This document shows positions 23,897 to 36,361 of a DNA stretch of 64,000 bases, one piece after another. The first letter of the stretch is position 1. Each line of letters starts with the position of its first letter. This DNA is from Rhizophagus irregularis (taxonomy: Eukaryota; Glomeromycota; Glomeromycetes; Glomerales; Glomeraceae): positions 2,046,001 to 2,110,000 of the forward strand of contig NC_089432.1 of assembly GCF_026210795.1 (NCBI RefSeq). The letters are read 5' to 3'. The notes under the pieces were generated by a model that worked only from the letters and a program-made list of their open reading frames with translations, had not been told where the DNA came from and searched no databases. Made by a program: the position numbers and the translations under genes.

Positions 23897-26061
23897 TTAT
23901 TTTAAAAGTTGTTTCAACTTCATTTGAGCATCTTGATCTTGTTCTGCAGATTTTTTATACCAATAAATTGCCTTATCTAAATTTTTCTCCGTTCCTTCTC
24001 CTTTTTCATACATAAATGCAAGGTTATATTGAGCTACACAATTTTCTAAGTCTGCTGCTTTTTGATAACATTCAAATGCCTTTTCTTTGTCAACATTAGT
24101 TCCAATTCCATGTCGATAAGAATGTCCTAAATCATTCATTCCGGACGTATTTCCTAAATTTGCTGCCTCTTGGAGTAATTCAAATGTTCTTTGTTCATCA
24201 ATTTTAGTTCCAATTTTATAGTAATAACAATCTCCTAAATTTTTCATTCCATATGTATTTCCTAAATTTGCTGCCTTTTCATATAACTTAAATGCCTGTT
24301 TTCCGCTAGGACTTACTCCAATTCCATTTTCATAACAATATCCTAAATTATTCATACCAGATATACTTCCTAAATCTGCAGCTCTTTGATATAATTCAAA
24401 TGCCCTTTTTTTGTTAGGAATTACTCCAATTCCATTTCGATAAAAATAACCTAAATTATTTATTCCAGAAATATTTTCTAAATTTGCAGCTTTTTGATAT
24501 AATTCAAATGCTCTTGACTCATTAATATCTGTTTCTATTCCTAAATAATTAAATTCTCCAAGTAAAACTATATAATTTGAATTTGAATTATCTTGATTAC
24601 TTAATAACCAATCATAGAATTCTAATGGAATTATATTATGATTCTTGAGATAATTAAGAATGATCTGTTTTTCATTTTCTTTTTTTTCTTCTATCTTATC
24701 AAAAAGAATAACCATTTTATCAACAATCATACTATAATTAGTTTCATTTATAAATTTTTCTTTTGCTGCTTTCAATTTATCGAACACTTCGCTGATAGTT
24801 GGACGATCATCCGGCTCACTATTCCAACATTCTAAATAAAAAAAAATATATAATTTTAATAAATCGAAACATAATTTAAAAAATTATAACTTTAAAAAGT
24901 TTTTGGATTATATTTACCAGTATAAATTTTTACATATTCTTTAGGTGTATTGGGAACTGGTACTTCCCTATAACCATCCAAAATATCCATAATCAGGCCA
25001 ATATCATGTGGTTCGTCAGGAAAAGGAGGATGACCGCTTGATATTTCCCACAATAATATACCAATACTGTAAACATCACTTTTTTCATTTAATGAATACA
25101 TTTGTGATTGACTATCTACTTGTGCAAAACTTTTTGGGTCAGCATAAGGAATCATTCCAACTGATCTAGATTGAGGATCGGACGCTTCTTCAATTCTTTT
25201 GGATAAACCAAGATTGGCCAATTTGATGGTATTTTTATGAATTAATACATTATTAGAATGCTATTATTAATTGTAATAAAAGAGAATTAATTATAATTAC
25301 GTAAGATCTATGCGTAATATATATAAAATAAATGGACCAATACCAAATTACGGTGCACGACCCCTTCGTCATGTAAACATAACACGACGTGAGTTAATTG
25401 AAATGCTAGATTAAATTTGTCATCCCAAGTGAGAGTTTCAAAATTTTCCTTCAAATAATTTCTAAGGGTACCACTATCGGCATATTCCATCACTAACGAA
25501 TAATTTTTCGTATTGTTTTCTGATTAAAAGAAAAAAAATTAACAAAATTTAATTATGTTACACCATGAGTTTGTATATAACCATAATTGGATTTTTTTTT
25601 TTTGCAATCCGTTCAGATTAATAATAAAGAGATTTTTTATATTATAATTACAATGTTCCATTTATACTAATTACATTAAATATTTATTATACCTGCTGTA
25701 ATTCCACAAAAGCGAACAATATTATTATGAAAATCTAATCCACGCTGTAGTTGTATCTATATCATAAGAAAATAATATAGTTAAATAAAACAAGTATGAT
25801 TTACAGTGAGGTCACATTAAAATATAGTACCTCATGAACAATTTCTTTGGCGGTGATTTTATTAAGATTATAAAACGATTTTAATGCCATGTGATCCTTA
25901 AAATTATTCCAATTCGCACAATAGACCTTCCCGAGACTTCCGATACTAATTTCTTTAATATTACGAAAGCGTCCATAATCATAACATTTAATATTCCCTG
26001 TAGAAATTGCTTCTTCAATCCAGTTAATGTATTCATTTGAATTATCAATATTAGCTTGCAT
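23897..26061 (-). CDS. K3: pseudokinase-Sel1 repeat protein
   Basis: Five exons, 26061-25831, 25756-25693, 25519-25344, 25260-24918 and 24831-23897, join in phase to about 582 residues. The N-terminus is MQANIDNSNEYINWIEEAIS. The glycine loop has diverged (EISIGSLGKVYCANW), while the lysine in MALKSFYNL is kept. HRD is replaced by HRN (VVHRNL) and DFG by NLG (LANLGLSKR), as in K1, so it is a likely pseudokinase. The C-lobe closes with CWNSEPDDRP. The last exon holds a linker and six to seven Sel1 repeats, for example ISGMNNLGYCYENGIGV, ending AIYWYKKSAEQDQDAQ. Intron 3 is nearly the same sequence as intron 3 of K1, which points to a recent duplication or conversion between them. A TATATATAC word lies about 65 bases upstream of the start. 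Confidence 0.87.
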
Positions 26062-27740
26062 TATGATATTATTTTCTACTGTAGGAAAAGAAACTCTGAA
26101 ACGTTATAACTTATGAATTACAGTATATATATTATTGTACGTTAGATCAGACCATAGTTTCCAAATTGGTTATTTGAGCGACGATTTTTGATTAAATGCT
26201 TATTTAGGCATTTATTTCTTTCATTTTATGCACGAGCTATAAAAAAAATTTCTGCTCAGAATATTGGTGTGTGACAAATTCTCCCTAGCTCGGTGTGTAA
26301 TAATTTTGATCCGTCAATAAAGTCCGCTTATCAAATGTTATTAGGCGGAAAGCAAATCATATGAATCATGTGAATCTATAGATAAGAAATGGAAGTATCT
26401 ATGATAGATAATGCAAAAATTATTTGTACTTACTATTTTGTAAAAGAAAGCAAGAAATAGTAATTTTTGGTTTACAAATATTTATTTATCTTTAGTGAAA
26501 AATAAATGGTTATTTTTTATAAAGTCCGTAATAACCGTAGTAATATTTAATTTATATGCGGTAAAAGGTAGAGTACTAATAGTACTTAATGTGTGATACT
26601 AAATTTCGGTAAACACAAAAAAAAGTTTAAACAACTGTTAATTACAAAGCACGTAATTTCATTCGTTCACAAACCTCCGGAAAAAAATCAGTATTTTTGC
26701 ATATTCCTTAAATCGGTAAAGTTATTTTCAAACTAAACCATTAATGGTCATGATTGCTAAAGAAACATAAGATTCTTTCATCATTGAGAGGGCTGAATTC
26801 GTTTATTTAGCATCATTAATAAATTCCGTTAGATTGAAACATCAATAGGCGTCTTAAAATATATTTGGTTATATTTCAAAGGTGATTTTGATTTGACTAA
26901 CCGAATTTGGGTTAAGGAATCCATTTTATTATACTGATTAGTAAGATCATTTTAACAATGAAAATCAATTTTGTTACAACCAATTATATGTCAGGAAACC
27001 ACAACTTTTTTTTCGATAGGTTATATACTACTTAAAATTTTTTTGATATTAATTAAAAACAAGTAACTTTTTATATATTAAAATATACAGTATATCACAT
27101 AAAAAGGAACTGGAAATTTTTAATACGTTGAAATATCATATTACAAAAAAAATTTATACATAACTCGCATTCTTCCAAGTTATCATTAAGTCACGTGACT
27201 GAATTAGAAGGACGATTTAGTCGCTCGAAGAACAAAGTTATGGATGAAATGACAAAGTTCTTATTATGTTTTTATAATAATATCTTGTTTTTTCTGTTTT
27301 CATTGATTCATTATTAGGCCGTTCCAACTTAAAATCTAACAGCTAAATTTTGAAAAACCTTTTATGTATAAATGCTCCTTTAACTTAAATTATGATTTTC
27401 TGGAATTTTCTGAAATTTTCCAAATTTTCCCAAAACTTTTCCATTCAAATTTTTCAGAAAGTCTGGGCGTTAAACAAACAATTAAATTCGAACGGCATTA
27501 CCAAAAAAAAAAAAAAAAATCTCCGAGATGACGAGAAATTAGCTGCGCTATATTTCTCTCATGATCAAATTGTATGTACACAAATTCAAAAAGTTACTTT
27601 GACGAATAATCATTCTGTTCTAATATTCAGTACACATATATCTGATATATTATAATAAATTTTTAATTTAATTTTACAGAAAAATTAAAATTACAAAAGA
27701 TTATAAAGAATTTTATAATTATTTTTATGCCGTAAAAAAT
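26062..27740. other. Intergenic, no gene seen
   Basis: The first part is the 5' flank of K3. The 87-codon plus frame at 27392-27655 contains homopolymer-driven runs (KKKKK) and no motif. No RNA gene or mobile element was recognised. Confidence 0.4.
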
Positions 27741-29180
27741 TTAAATCCATTCCAGTTTTTCACTTATATTTCCATCAAAACCAATGAAATAATTTTTAAT
27801 TATTCCTTTCGCTTTATATGGTTCGATTAAATCTTCTAATTGTTGCTTCTCTTTCAAACTCATAGAAGTACATATTTTTAATAACATAGGATTTCTATCT
27901 TTCCAATTATCTAAAAATAATTTTATATGATTTAATTCAATTATCTTATTAGAAAAAAATTTAAAATCAAATAAATTAATTGAAGAAGATTTAGCTAACA
28001 TTACAAATAATTTATCCCAACCAAATAATTGAGAATCAGTAACATCAATAATTAATTCATTTAAAAATTTACAATTAATTAATAAATTATCAAGTTCTGA
28101 AATAAGTGAATTGTCATAAAAAACTAATGATAATTTAAGATATCTTAGATTTGGACAATTTTGATAAATAGTTTGAATAAGTCTTTTATCTCCACTAACA
28201 TTAAAAACAACACAATATATGCTAATTTCAGAAAGATGTATTTTCGTGCTTTCAATTAAATTTGCTAAAACATCAGGTGGAACTCCATGACCCTTTATAT
28301 TTTTAATAATTTGAAATGATCTAAATTTAGATAATTCACCAAAATTTTTATTGTATGGTAAATCAATTTCAAAACTTAATAAATTTACAAGGTATGAAAG
28401 AATCCTTGTATAAGGTAACCAATCCATTCTCAAATATTGGATAGTATCTGCATGTTTAATTAATGATTCTTCAAGAGATTTGTGTAATGATTTATTCATT
28501 CTTGTTAAATCGATGAAACTTACGTCATTTAGTTTTTCTTGTACTTCAATTAATTTAATGATTCCAGAAATATTATCAATAATCACATTTTGATTATTAA
28601 TAATTCTTAATCTTTTGATTGATTTACATGTTCTAGCTAATAATTCTAGAATATTCTGACTGATTTTACAATAAATGGATAATGATTCAATTTCTGAAAA
28701 ACAATGTTCCACCCCTAGAATATAATGTAATTGATAATTAAAATTTCTTGGAATTGAAAGATGAAGAAATTTTGTATTTCCATTAATAAATAATTTTAAT
28801 ATCTCATTCCTTATTGTTATAGTAGACATAATACTTTTTTGAGAAATGAGAGTTATTATATTTTCTATAAGAAAGAAATTTAAATATTTCCAGAAACTAA
28901 TATAATTAAATAAAGGTCGTTGACTTGTTTCTGTAATAAGATCATCAATTACTTGTTTTTTCAATAAATTTCTTGATTCTTTTGATAAATGTGAAAATAT
29001 TACATTAAATAATATTTTTTTTGAATTATTGGTCATAAAATATTGACCAGGATTTCTCCATAAAATTGATACCGCAGTTATACACCAAGTTTTATTAACC
29101 AAAAGACATGAATAAATGGATTTTTTATCATTTAAATCTTCCAATATTTGGAAAAGGACGTCTTCGTTGAGATACACCAT
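27741..29180 (-). CDS. F-box protein with LRR-like C-terminal region
   Basis: A single uninterrupted frame of 479 residues. The start MVYLNEDVLFQILEDLNDKK and the following SIYSCLLVNKTWCITAVSIL and WRNP form an F-box of about 45 residues at the N-terminus; F-boxes bind Skp1 and bring substrates to SCF ubiquitin ligases. The remaining 430 residues are leucine- and isoleucine-rich with irregular repeats such as CKSIKRLRIINN, CPNLRYLKLSLVF and CKFLNELIIDV, typical of degenerate LRRs in fungal F-box proteins. No signal peptide or membrane segment is evident. It is unspliced, unlike the kinase genes around it, and lies between K3 and K4. Substrate is unknown. F-box families are large in fungi of this type, so this is probably one member of many. 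Confidence 0.85.
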   Translation of the reverse strand: MVYLNEDVLFQILEDLNDKKSIYSCLLVNKTWCITAVSILWRNPGQYFMTNNSKKILFNVIFSHLSKESRNLLKKQVIDDLITETSQRPLFNYISFWKYLNFFLIENIITLISQKSIMSTITIRNEILKLFINGNTKFLHLSIPRNFNYQLHYILGVEHCFSEIESLSIYCKISQNILELLARTCKSIKRLRIINNQNVIIDNISGIIKLIEVQEKLNDVSFIDLTRMNKSLHKSLEESLIKHADTIQYLRMDWLPYTRILSYLVNLLSFEIDLPYNKNFGELSKFRSFQIIKNIKGHGVPPDVLANLIESTKIHLSEISIYCVVFNVSGDKRLIQTIYQNCPNLRYLKLSLVFYDNSLISELDNLLINCKFLNELIIDVTDSQLFGWDKLFVMLAKSSSINLFDFKFFSNKIIELNHIKLFLDNWKDRNPMLLKICTSMSLKEKQQLEDLIEPYKAKGIIKNYFIGFDGNISEKLEWI

Positions 29181-30430
29181 TTTTTCTTTATTATTTTTTT
29201 TTAGAAAAAAAAAAATTAAAAAAATTTGCTATATGTATATATTTATCATATTTCGTGTAACAAATATTACGTTTCATGTTATGGACCACATAGACTGGGT
29301 ACCGTTGATCTTAATCATGTAAATTAAATACTATTCCACACTTCATCTCTTATTTAGGGTATGAATTACTATGTATGGAGTGTTTTTTTTATCGAGATAA
29401 ATCATCTTTTATTAATTAAAAATTTAGCACCACATACATATTAGATTCAAATAACTCCGCTTTTTGGATATATTATGTTTATTAAATGTACACTTTACGT
29501 ATTCTATGATTGTAAATTTATAGTTTTTATTAATGTTTGCGATACAGATCTGCAAAACATGAGATCTGCAAATTAAACATACGCGGGACAGAATCTCATG
29601 CGCTATAATATGTCATCATCCTGTATCATGCACAATACAATTAATACAATTTAAATATTTACCAATTAGTGTTACTAGCGGACCGCTTCGATCCGACTTA
29701 AAGCTAAAGCCGCCAACCCGCTAAAAAAAACTCGATCGAACTGCATCGATTGAAACTTGAAAGTAAAGTACAAGCGTGAAGCAACCGATAGAGCTAATGG
29801 GACAGATCAATCACCAATGGAGTCCGATTAGACTGTGGTTCAACTGATAGTGATTCTTATTTATATATTAACATGTGATTTATTATATGTATTGTTTTGT
29901 TACAATAATAGAAATTTTTTTTAATGATTAAGTGATTTAAAAAACGATTATATTAAGATTTATCACCTTATTACACTAAAAAACCAATTTATTAATTAGA
30001 ACCTTTTTTTTTTTTTTTTTTACGCTATTTTTAAGTTTTACCATCTACCAATCAGCTACATCAACCTCCCATCGAATTAATTTTTTCAAGTCGAACGAAC
30101 CAAAAGACCATTCAGATCCAGTTTAGTTCGAAATACGTTCAATTAAACAATTTTCTAACATATATTTCGATTTCCAATAAAGACATAACGTCAGTTGCAT
30201 GGTAAAATATCTAAGACACACTATTATAAATTAAATTTATTTATTTATATGATATATTGAAAATATTCTTTACTTAAAGGCTTGTAAATTGCAATCAGTA
30301 AATATTAATCAATAAATAATTATTTAAGTTTATAATAATTATATGCTAATTTCTATAATATAAACCTAAATCAATGTTTAAACAAAGTATTACAAAATTA
30401 AAAATTTATTTTAAAAATTCCATATCATTG
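29181..30430. other. Intergenic, no gene seen
   Basis: This is the 5' flank of the F-box gene and beyond. Some less AT-rich sequence at 29650-29860 has no open frame. No RNA gene or inverted-repeat element was seen. Confidence 0.4.
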
Positions 30431-30692
30431 TTCTGCGGCTTTTATACTTTTTCGAATTTGTCGTGGCGCATCATTTTTTGAAACAAGATTATGCATAATG
30501 ATCTATTAGGTTAGTGTCAAATTGATAAATCATGGCAATGTACTCTTTATGTGTATTGATATCCCGTGTTGATTTCCGAATTCTTTTTAGATCGTCTTCT
30601 AATGATTAATCATTAATGTAATGGGCTTTTCTTTTTCTGGCAATTTCCTTCGCTGCAGTTCTTCGGAATTTTCTGCAGAAGAAGCCATCTTG
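30431..30692 (-). pseudogene. Decayed small gene of unknown function
   Basis: The minus strand starts MASSAENSEELQRRKL near 30691, but the better protein-like reading is split over frames: AKEIARKRKAHYIND, then SLEDDLKRIRKSTRDINTHK and EYIAMIYQFDTNLIDHYA, then LVSKNDAPRQIRKSIKAAEQ and a stop near 30431. A stop after HYIND and another after DHYA separate the pieces. It may be a real short spliced gene with sequencing errors or a decayed gene. The family is not recognised. Confidence 0.35.
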
Positions 30693-30960
30693 TGAAAGGT
30701 CATCTGTTATATTCAATGTCAGTTTAATAATAATAAAATAATCATACTATATGTTTTCTTCCCAATTTTGTTTCCGGTCGAGCTGTTACAGTACGTTGAA
30801 GTCATTAAAATATCTTGTATGAAAGCCAGCTTTACAGAATTAAGATTACGTCACTTTTTTACTAGATCTGTTTAGTTGCCATATTTGGGATTGTCATTAT
30901 GCTAACAGCTAGCCCAAATAACCCAAAAAGCTACTGTATGGGGATCATCTGATTCACGTA

Positions 30961-30968
30961 TATAAAGT
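30961..30968 (+). promoter_or_regulatory. Possible TATA element of K4
   Basis: A gtataaagtaa word lies about 65 bases before the K4 ATG. K3 and K5 have comparable words 45-65 bases upstream. This is pattern resemblance only. Confidence 0.3.
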
Positions 30969-31029
30969 AAACATTTTACACGGAGTTTTTTATTTCTACT
31001 TTTTCTCACATCATTGACCATCATCAAAA

Positions 31030-33753
31030 ATGCAAGCTAATACTAACAATTCAAATGAATGGATTAACTGGATTGAAGAAGCTTCTTCAAAAAAACTTAT
31101 TAGACATTTTGAACATAATCGTTTTTATAACTTTCAAGATGTTTGTGACGGAAGATATGGGAAGGTTTATCGTGCAAATTGGAAAAATTTTCACGAAAGT
31201 TTTGCATTAAAAACTTTTTATGATTTTAATGAAATTACAATTAAAGAAATTGTTCATGAAGTACTAAATCATAATAATTATAATGCGTTTATTAATTAAA
31301 TATATTCAAGTTTCTAATTTATTCTTATAATTTAGATACAACTTCAAAACAAAATCGCTATTAACGAAAATATTATTAGATTTTATGGCATCACGAAAGG
31401 TATATTATTTTATTTACTTTGTATATATATAACGGCATTTATATATCATCGATGATTTAATATATTCTAATCGTGAATCTGAATCAATTAATTGTTTTCT
31501 TTCTTTTAATAAGAAAATGATTCGAAAAATTATATATTGGTAATGGAATATGCCGATAGTGGTACCCTTCAAAATTATTTGAAAGAAAATTTCGAAAGAC
31601 TCACTTGGGATGACAAATTAAATTTGGCATTTCAATTATCTTGTGGTGTATCTTGTTTACATGATGAAGAAATTATCCATCATGATTTGGTAATTATTAC
31701 GATTATCTTATATCATTGTTTGATGATATTTATATCTTACGTAATTATTTATTTATATGTTAATAATAGCATCCTAAAAATATATTGATTCATCAAAATA
31801 CTCTAAAATTAGCCGATCTTGGTTTGACAAAGAGAATTAATGAAGCATCTAATTTTCAATCATTTGGAACAGTTCCTTATATTGATCCAAAGAGTTTTGT
31901 TAGAAGACGAAAAAATGGAAAAAATGAAGATAATCAAACACAAATATATTCGTTAAACGAAAAAAGTGATGTTTACAGTGTGGGTGTGATATTGTGGGAA
32001 ATATCCAGCGGACGTTCTCCTTTTGTTGATAAAATACCTTATGATATCATTTTGGTAAATGAAATTTTAGGGGGTCTTCGAGAGACTCCTGTTGCAGATA
32101 CACCCAAAGATTATATAAAAATTTATACTAGTAAATATTCAAACTCAATTATGCATTGTATGATTAAATTGGTTTAATTTACTAATCGATTAAATTGTGC
32201 ATATTTTTTTAGGTTGTTGGGACATCGAACCAGATAATCGACCAACTATCAATCAAGTTATTTCAGTCATTACGGACATTATAAATATTATTACGAAAAA
32301 TGATGAAATTTCTAACGATGACGATGTTGAAATGAAAGAGATTTCCGATGATGATAATGTTGAAATAAATGAAATTTCTAATGATGATAATATTGAAATA
32401 ATTGATGTGAATTATGATATAGGTAATCAAATGGTTGACGTGAATTATGATATGGATTACGAGATGGTTGACGTGAATTATGAAATGGTTGACGAAATGG
32501 TTGACGTAAATTATGAGAATGACGTAAATTATGAGAATCATGACATAACTGAGGATATCGAAGACCGTGAAGTAGTGGTTGATGATGATCACGTTGACGA
32601 AATAATTGATCGTCTCAGTAATGTAAAAGAAAATGAAGAAAAACAATGTATTCTTGATTATCTCAATAATAATAAGATAACAATACAAAAAATATATGAT
32701 TTTATATCAAGTAATCAAAATAATTCAAATTCAATTGTTTTACTTGGAAAATTTAATTTTTTAGGAATTGAAACAGAAATTAATGAACAAAAAGCTTATG
32801 AATTATATCAAAATGCTGTAAATTTAGATAATAATGTATATGGAATAAATTATTTAGCTCATTGTTATGAGAATGGAATTGGAGTTAGTGAAGATAAGCA
32901 AAAGGCGTTTGAGTTATATCAGATGGCTGCAACTCGGGGAAGTGCATCTGGAAAATGTAATTTAGCATATTGTTATGATAACGGAATTGGGACTAGCATT
33001 AATAAAAATAAGGCGTTTCAGTTGTATAAAGAGGCTAAGAGAATAGGACATAGTATAGCGCAATATAATCTTGGCATATGTTATGAAGAGGGAAACGGTG
33101 TTGATAAAGATCATAATACTGCTTTTGAATTATATAAAGAATTAGCCGAAGACAAATATCCCGATGGAATAGAGCGTTTAGGATATTGTTATCAACATGG
33201 AATTGGGACTAGTATTGATGAGAGAAAGGCGTTTGAATCATATCAGGATGCAGAAAGTTTAGGAAGTATATCGGGGATGACCATGTTAGCAACTTGCTTC
33301 CATGATGGAATTGGAACTAGAATTAACATGAAGAGGGCTTTTAGACTATTTGAGAAGGCTGCGAATTCTGAATATAAAGAAGCTCAATTTTGTCTCGCTT
33401 GTATATATGATAAAGGGGATGGCGTTAGTAAAGATAACAAGAAAGCTTTTGAATTATTTAAAAAATTGGATGAAAGTGAACATCCAGATGCGATTTGTTA
33501 TTTGGCACATTATTATCTAAATGGAATCGAAACCAGTGTTGATAAGAGAAAGGCATTTGAACTATATCAAAAATCAGCGAATTTAGGTAGTTGGACAGCC
33601 CAATATATGCTTGCCACTATGTATGAAAATGGAGTTGAAACCGTAAAAAATATGGATAAAGCAATATATTGGTATAAAAAATCTGCGGAACAAGGAGATG
33701 AAAATGCTCGAAGTAGATTAGAATCTTTAGAAGTTAATAATGACTTTATTTAA
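31030..33753 (+). CDS. K4: kinase-like Sel1 protein with altered HRD
   Basis: Exons 31030-31260, 31336-31399, 31514-31689, 31770-32130 and 32213-33753 join in phase to about 790 residues. The N-terminus is MQANTNNSNEWINWIEEASS. The glycine loop is partly degraded (DVCDGRYGKVYRANW) and the lysine is present (FALKTFYDF). The catalytic motif is HHD (IIHHDL) and the metal motif DLG (LADLGLTKR). The aspartates remain but the HRD arginine does not, so activity is uncertain. The C-lobe ends CWDIEPDNRP. A roughly 110-residue acidic linker contains tandem VDVNYD/VDVNYE motifs (about 32404-32540). Nine to ten Sel1 repeats follow, ending AIYWYKKSAEQGDENA. About 205 nt of the repeat region are almost identical to K1. 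K4 runs opposite to K1-K3. The frame at 32263-32688 on minus is an antisense shadow. Confidence 0.87.
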
Positions 33754-34089
33754 ACGTTATTGTTGGATTTAGATTTATTAACTAGCTGAATTCATGAATT
33801 TAAATTATATACACGTACATTTATGCAGATTTTATTTAAACTTTACCGAACAATTAGGTTAATTCTCTAGAGGCCTTCTGATTAGAGTATAAACCAAAAT
33901 AACATTAATTAATAGTCTTTTAAAATAAAAGAACATTCTAGATATGTCTTTTTTCTAAAAAATTACCATTTTTATATTACATAAAGTATGTTTTGTATTT
34001 TGTGCATAAGCATAATGGTTTAGAATCAAATATATATTACTTTAAACGCGCGAAATTTTTTATTCTCACAGCGGCAAAATAATACCAAA
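33754..34089. other. K4 3' flank, no gene seen
   Basis: AT-rich, with no frame or repeat of note. Confidence 0.4.
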
Positions 34090-34285
34090 GTGCAAACCAA
34101 TACTAACTATTCAAATGAATACGTTATTAAAATTTAATTGTAACTTTTGCAACATTAAGAAAATTTGTTCCTGAAGCTTTGAGAAATTCTATTGTGCGAA
34201 TTTAATATAAAATTATAAAATTTTAAAGGACATTTTGTATTGAATAATCTTGATAAAGTCATTGCAAAAAAACAACGATCATGAG
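34090..34285 (+). pseudogene. Fossil first exon of a kinase-Sel1 gene
   Basis: The sequence gtgcaaaccaatactaacta followed by ttcaaatgaata matches the start of K4 (atgcaagctaatactaacaa, ttcaaatgaatg) with the ATG changed to GTG. About 120 bases later, LNNLDKVIAKK and a CATGAG|GTA junction correspond to the FYNLNKVTIKEIVHE end of exon 1 with its splice donor. The middle is scrambled and no downstream exons were found. It marks a lost plus-strand family member just downstream of K4. Confidence 0.6.
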
Positions 34286-36361
34286 GTATTTATAATGTAA
34301 TATTATATTAGAGCTAGAGTTGTATTTATTTTTGAAATTTGCGCGATGTCGTAACGTATGTTACAACGTTGTATTGTCGTATTATAATAATATAACAGCA
34401 TTTTTTTAATATATAATTAGAAGAAATTAATCTTGTGTATTAGTTGCAACATGCGTTACAACGTTGTATTGTAGTAATTCCGTCATCCTCAACTCTACAT
34501 TATATTACGTTCCTACTAACTAGGATAATGTTATCAAGGATTTTATGTTAATAAAAAAAATGCATTTACATTTTATTAAAAGGTTGCAAATTTGAAACCA
34601 CTGTAATAACTCAGTACAGTTATGTAAAAAATGAAGAAGTTATAGAAAATATTAATTTAAGTAATTTTTGGGTGTATAGAATCTGCAGTGTAAGGAGATC
34701 AAGATATTCGAGATAGAACAGAAAAACTTTTATGATTGTATTGAAGGAACGCATACGTGAGCGAATAATGCGAAAGTATCATTAAAAGAATAATAGTAAG
34801 CATGTAAAACAACCTTGTTCTATATCGGTAAGCATAGATCGATCAAGTTCATGTTTAGGAAAGCACCGAAGGTAAAACTGAATCATCAAATGTGCAAAGT
34901 TAGACGGTATTTCTCAATTTATTCTTTTAATAATTTACTTTAAAGAATTAATTAATTAATTAATTACAAACTTACAAATATATTTATGTGATAACCGCTA
35001 AAATCAAATCGGTTTCCAATCGTCGGTTCTGTATATTAAAAAAAGCCGATAAAAAATCGATCGGTTAATTGTATTTGTTTAATATATTTTAAAATAATTA
35101 CCTTTTTTTTTTAATCAAGAATCCTTATTTACACGTATAGTAATTCTCATTTTTGAAATGAAATTATGCAAATACAATTTTTGCTCGTTGATCACGTGAT
35201 TTTTCGCATCACATAATCGTTAAATGTTAAAGGACATGATTAAAAAAAATTACAATCAATTTATTTTATTCCGTTTTGTGGACGGATTTGACGATATGTG
35301 CGTGTAGATTCGTACTATATTTAACTTAAATTAATCATGCCTGTGGAAACTTTCACTTGATAATAAGAAAAAGAAGTCAAACACGGATATAGATCTGTCA
35401 TAACAGTATATTTACAGTGAAATTACATCATTTTATTTTAGATAAAACAACTGATCAGAGTAGTTAGTAATAAAAAGAATGAAGGATGTGATAATCTGAA
35501 TTCTAAATAATAGTGTACCTTTAAATTTCGTTTACCGTATTAGTACATTTGAAATACATTGATGTTTAAATTTCCGTTCCGTTAGTCAGTTGATGTTAAA
35601 TTCTTTAAAAATAGGCTAAGATGTGAATTTAAAATGTGACATGATAATGCTTAAACGTACTTTTTAGTAAAAGAAAGTAAAAAAGTGTAATTTTAACGAT
35701 GTGTAATTCTTGATATACTGTATTTGTCTGGAGCGATGTACTGGCAAAAAATAAGTATTGCGTGAATAATGTGAATATTTTCATCGATAAACTTCAATAC
35801 TTCAATATCTACTGATAAGTTTGAAAAAATCACCTTGTCCAGTAAAAATGTTATCCTCCATAATTGTATTATTATATGTCACTCGAAATTTTTTTTGTAT
35901 AATTAATGTGTTCACAATCAATATTTTATCGGGGTGAACCGATTTTTACCCGTCTAATTATTATAATTTATATTTACTCCTCTCGCTCCGGGCTTACAAT
36001 TGTTCATCTCTTAGCATATTTCAAAATATACTGTTTTGTATTTAAAGAAAAGAGATGTTATAGGTAAACAAAATGAACGATCTTAATTATCCAAACAAAC
36101 CATACAATTTAATCTTTTAATTAAAAAAACTATTTTATCTTTAATTTCAGTAATTGCTTAAAAGCTCGCGTCATCACGCTATTGTCACGAAATAAATACA
36201 TTTTTTGATTCAATAAAATTGTTTTACGGTTATTGAACGTACTTAAGATTATTTTTATTTATAAGCTTGTTAACCAATATATTTGGATTAATTCGGAAAA
36301 TTACATATGAAGAGAAAAAATTTTACTTGTAATATAACAAATTTTATACAAATTTGATTAC
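34286..36361. other. Intergenic, no gene seen
   Basis: The 18-base word gttacaacgttgtattgt occurs at 34360-34377 and again at 34455-34472. No gene or RNA was recognised in the rest, which ends in the 3' flank of K5. Confidence 0.4.

Noticed and set aside
27392-27655. 87-codon plus frame as a gene
   Set aside because: Homopolymer lysine run and repeated F/S-rich words; no motif, no splice partner.
32263-32688. 141-codon minus frame rich in I, N, V and H
   Set aside because: Antisense of the K4 linker; its repeats mirror the VDVNYD/E motifs.
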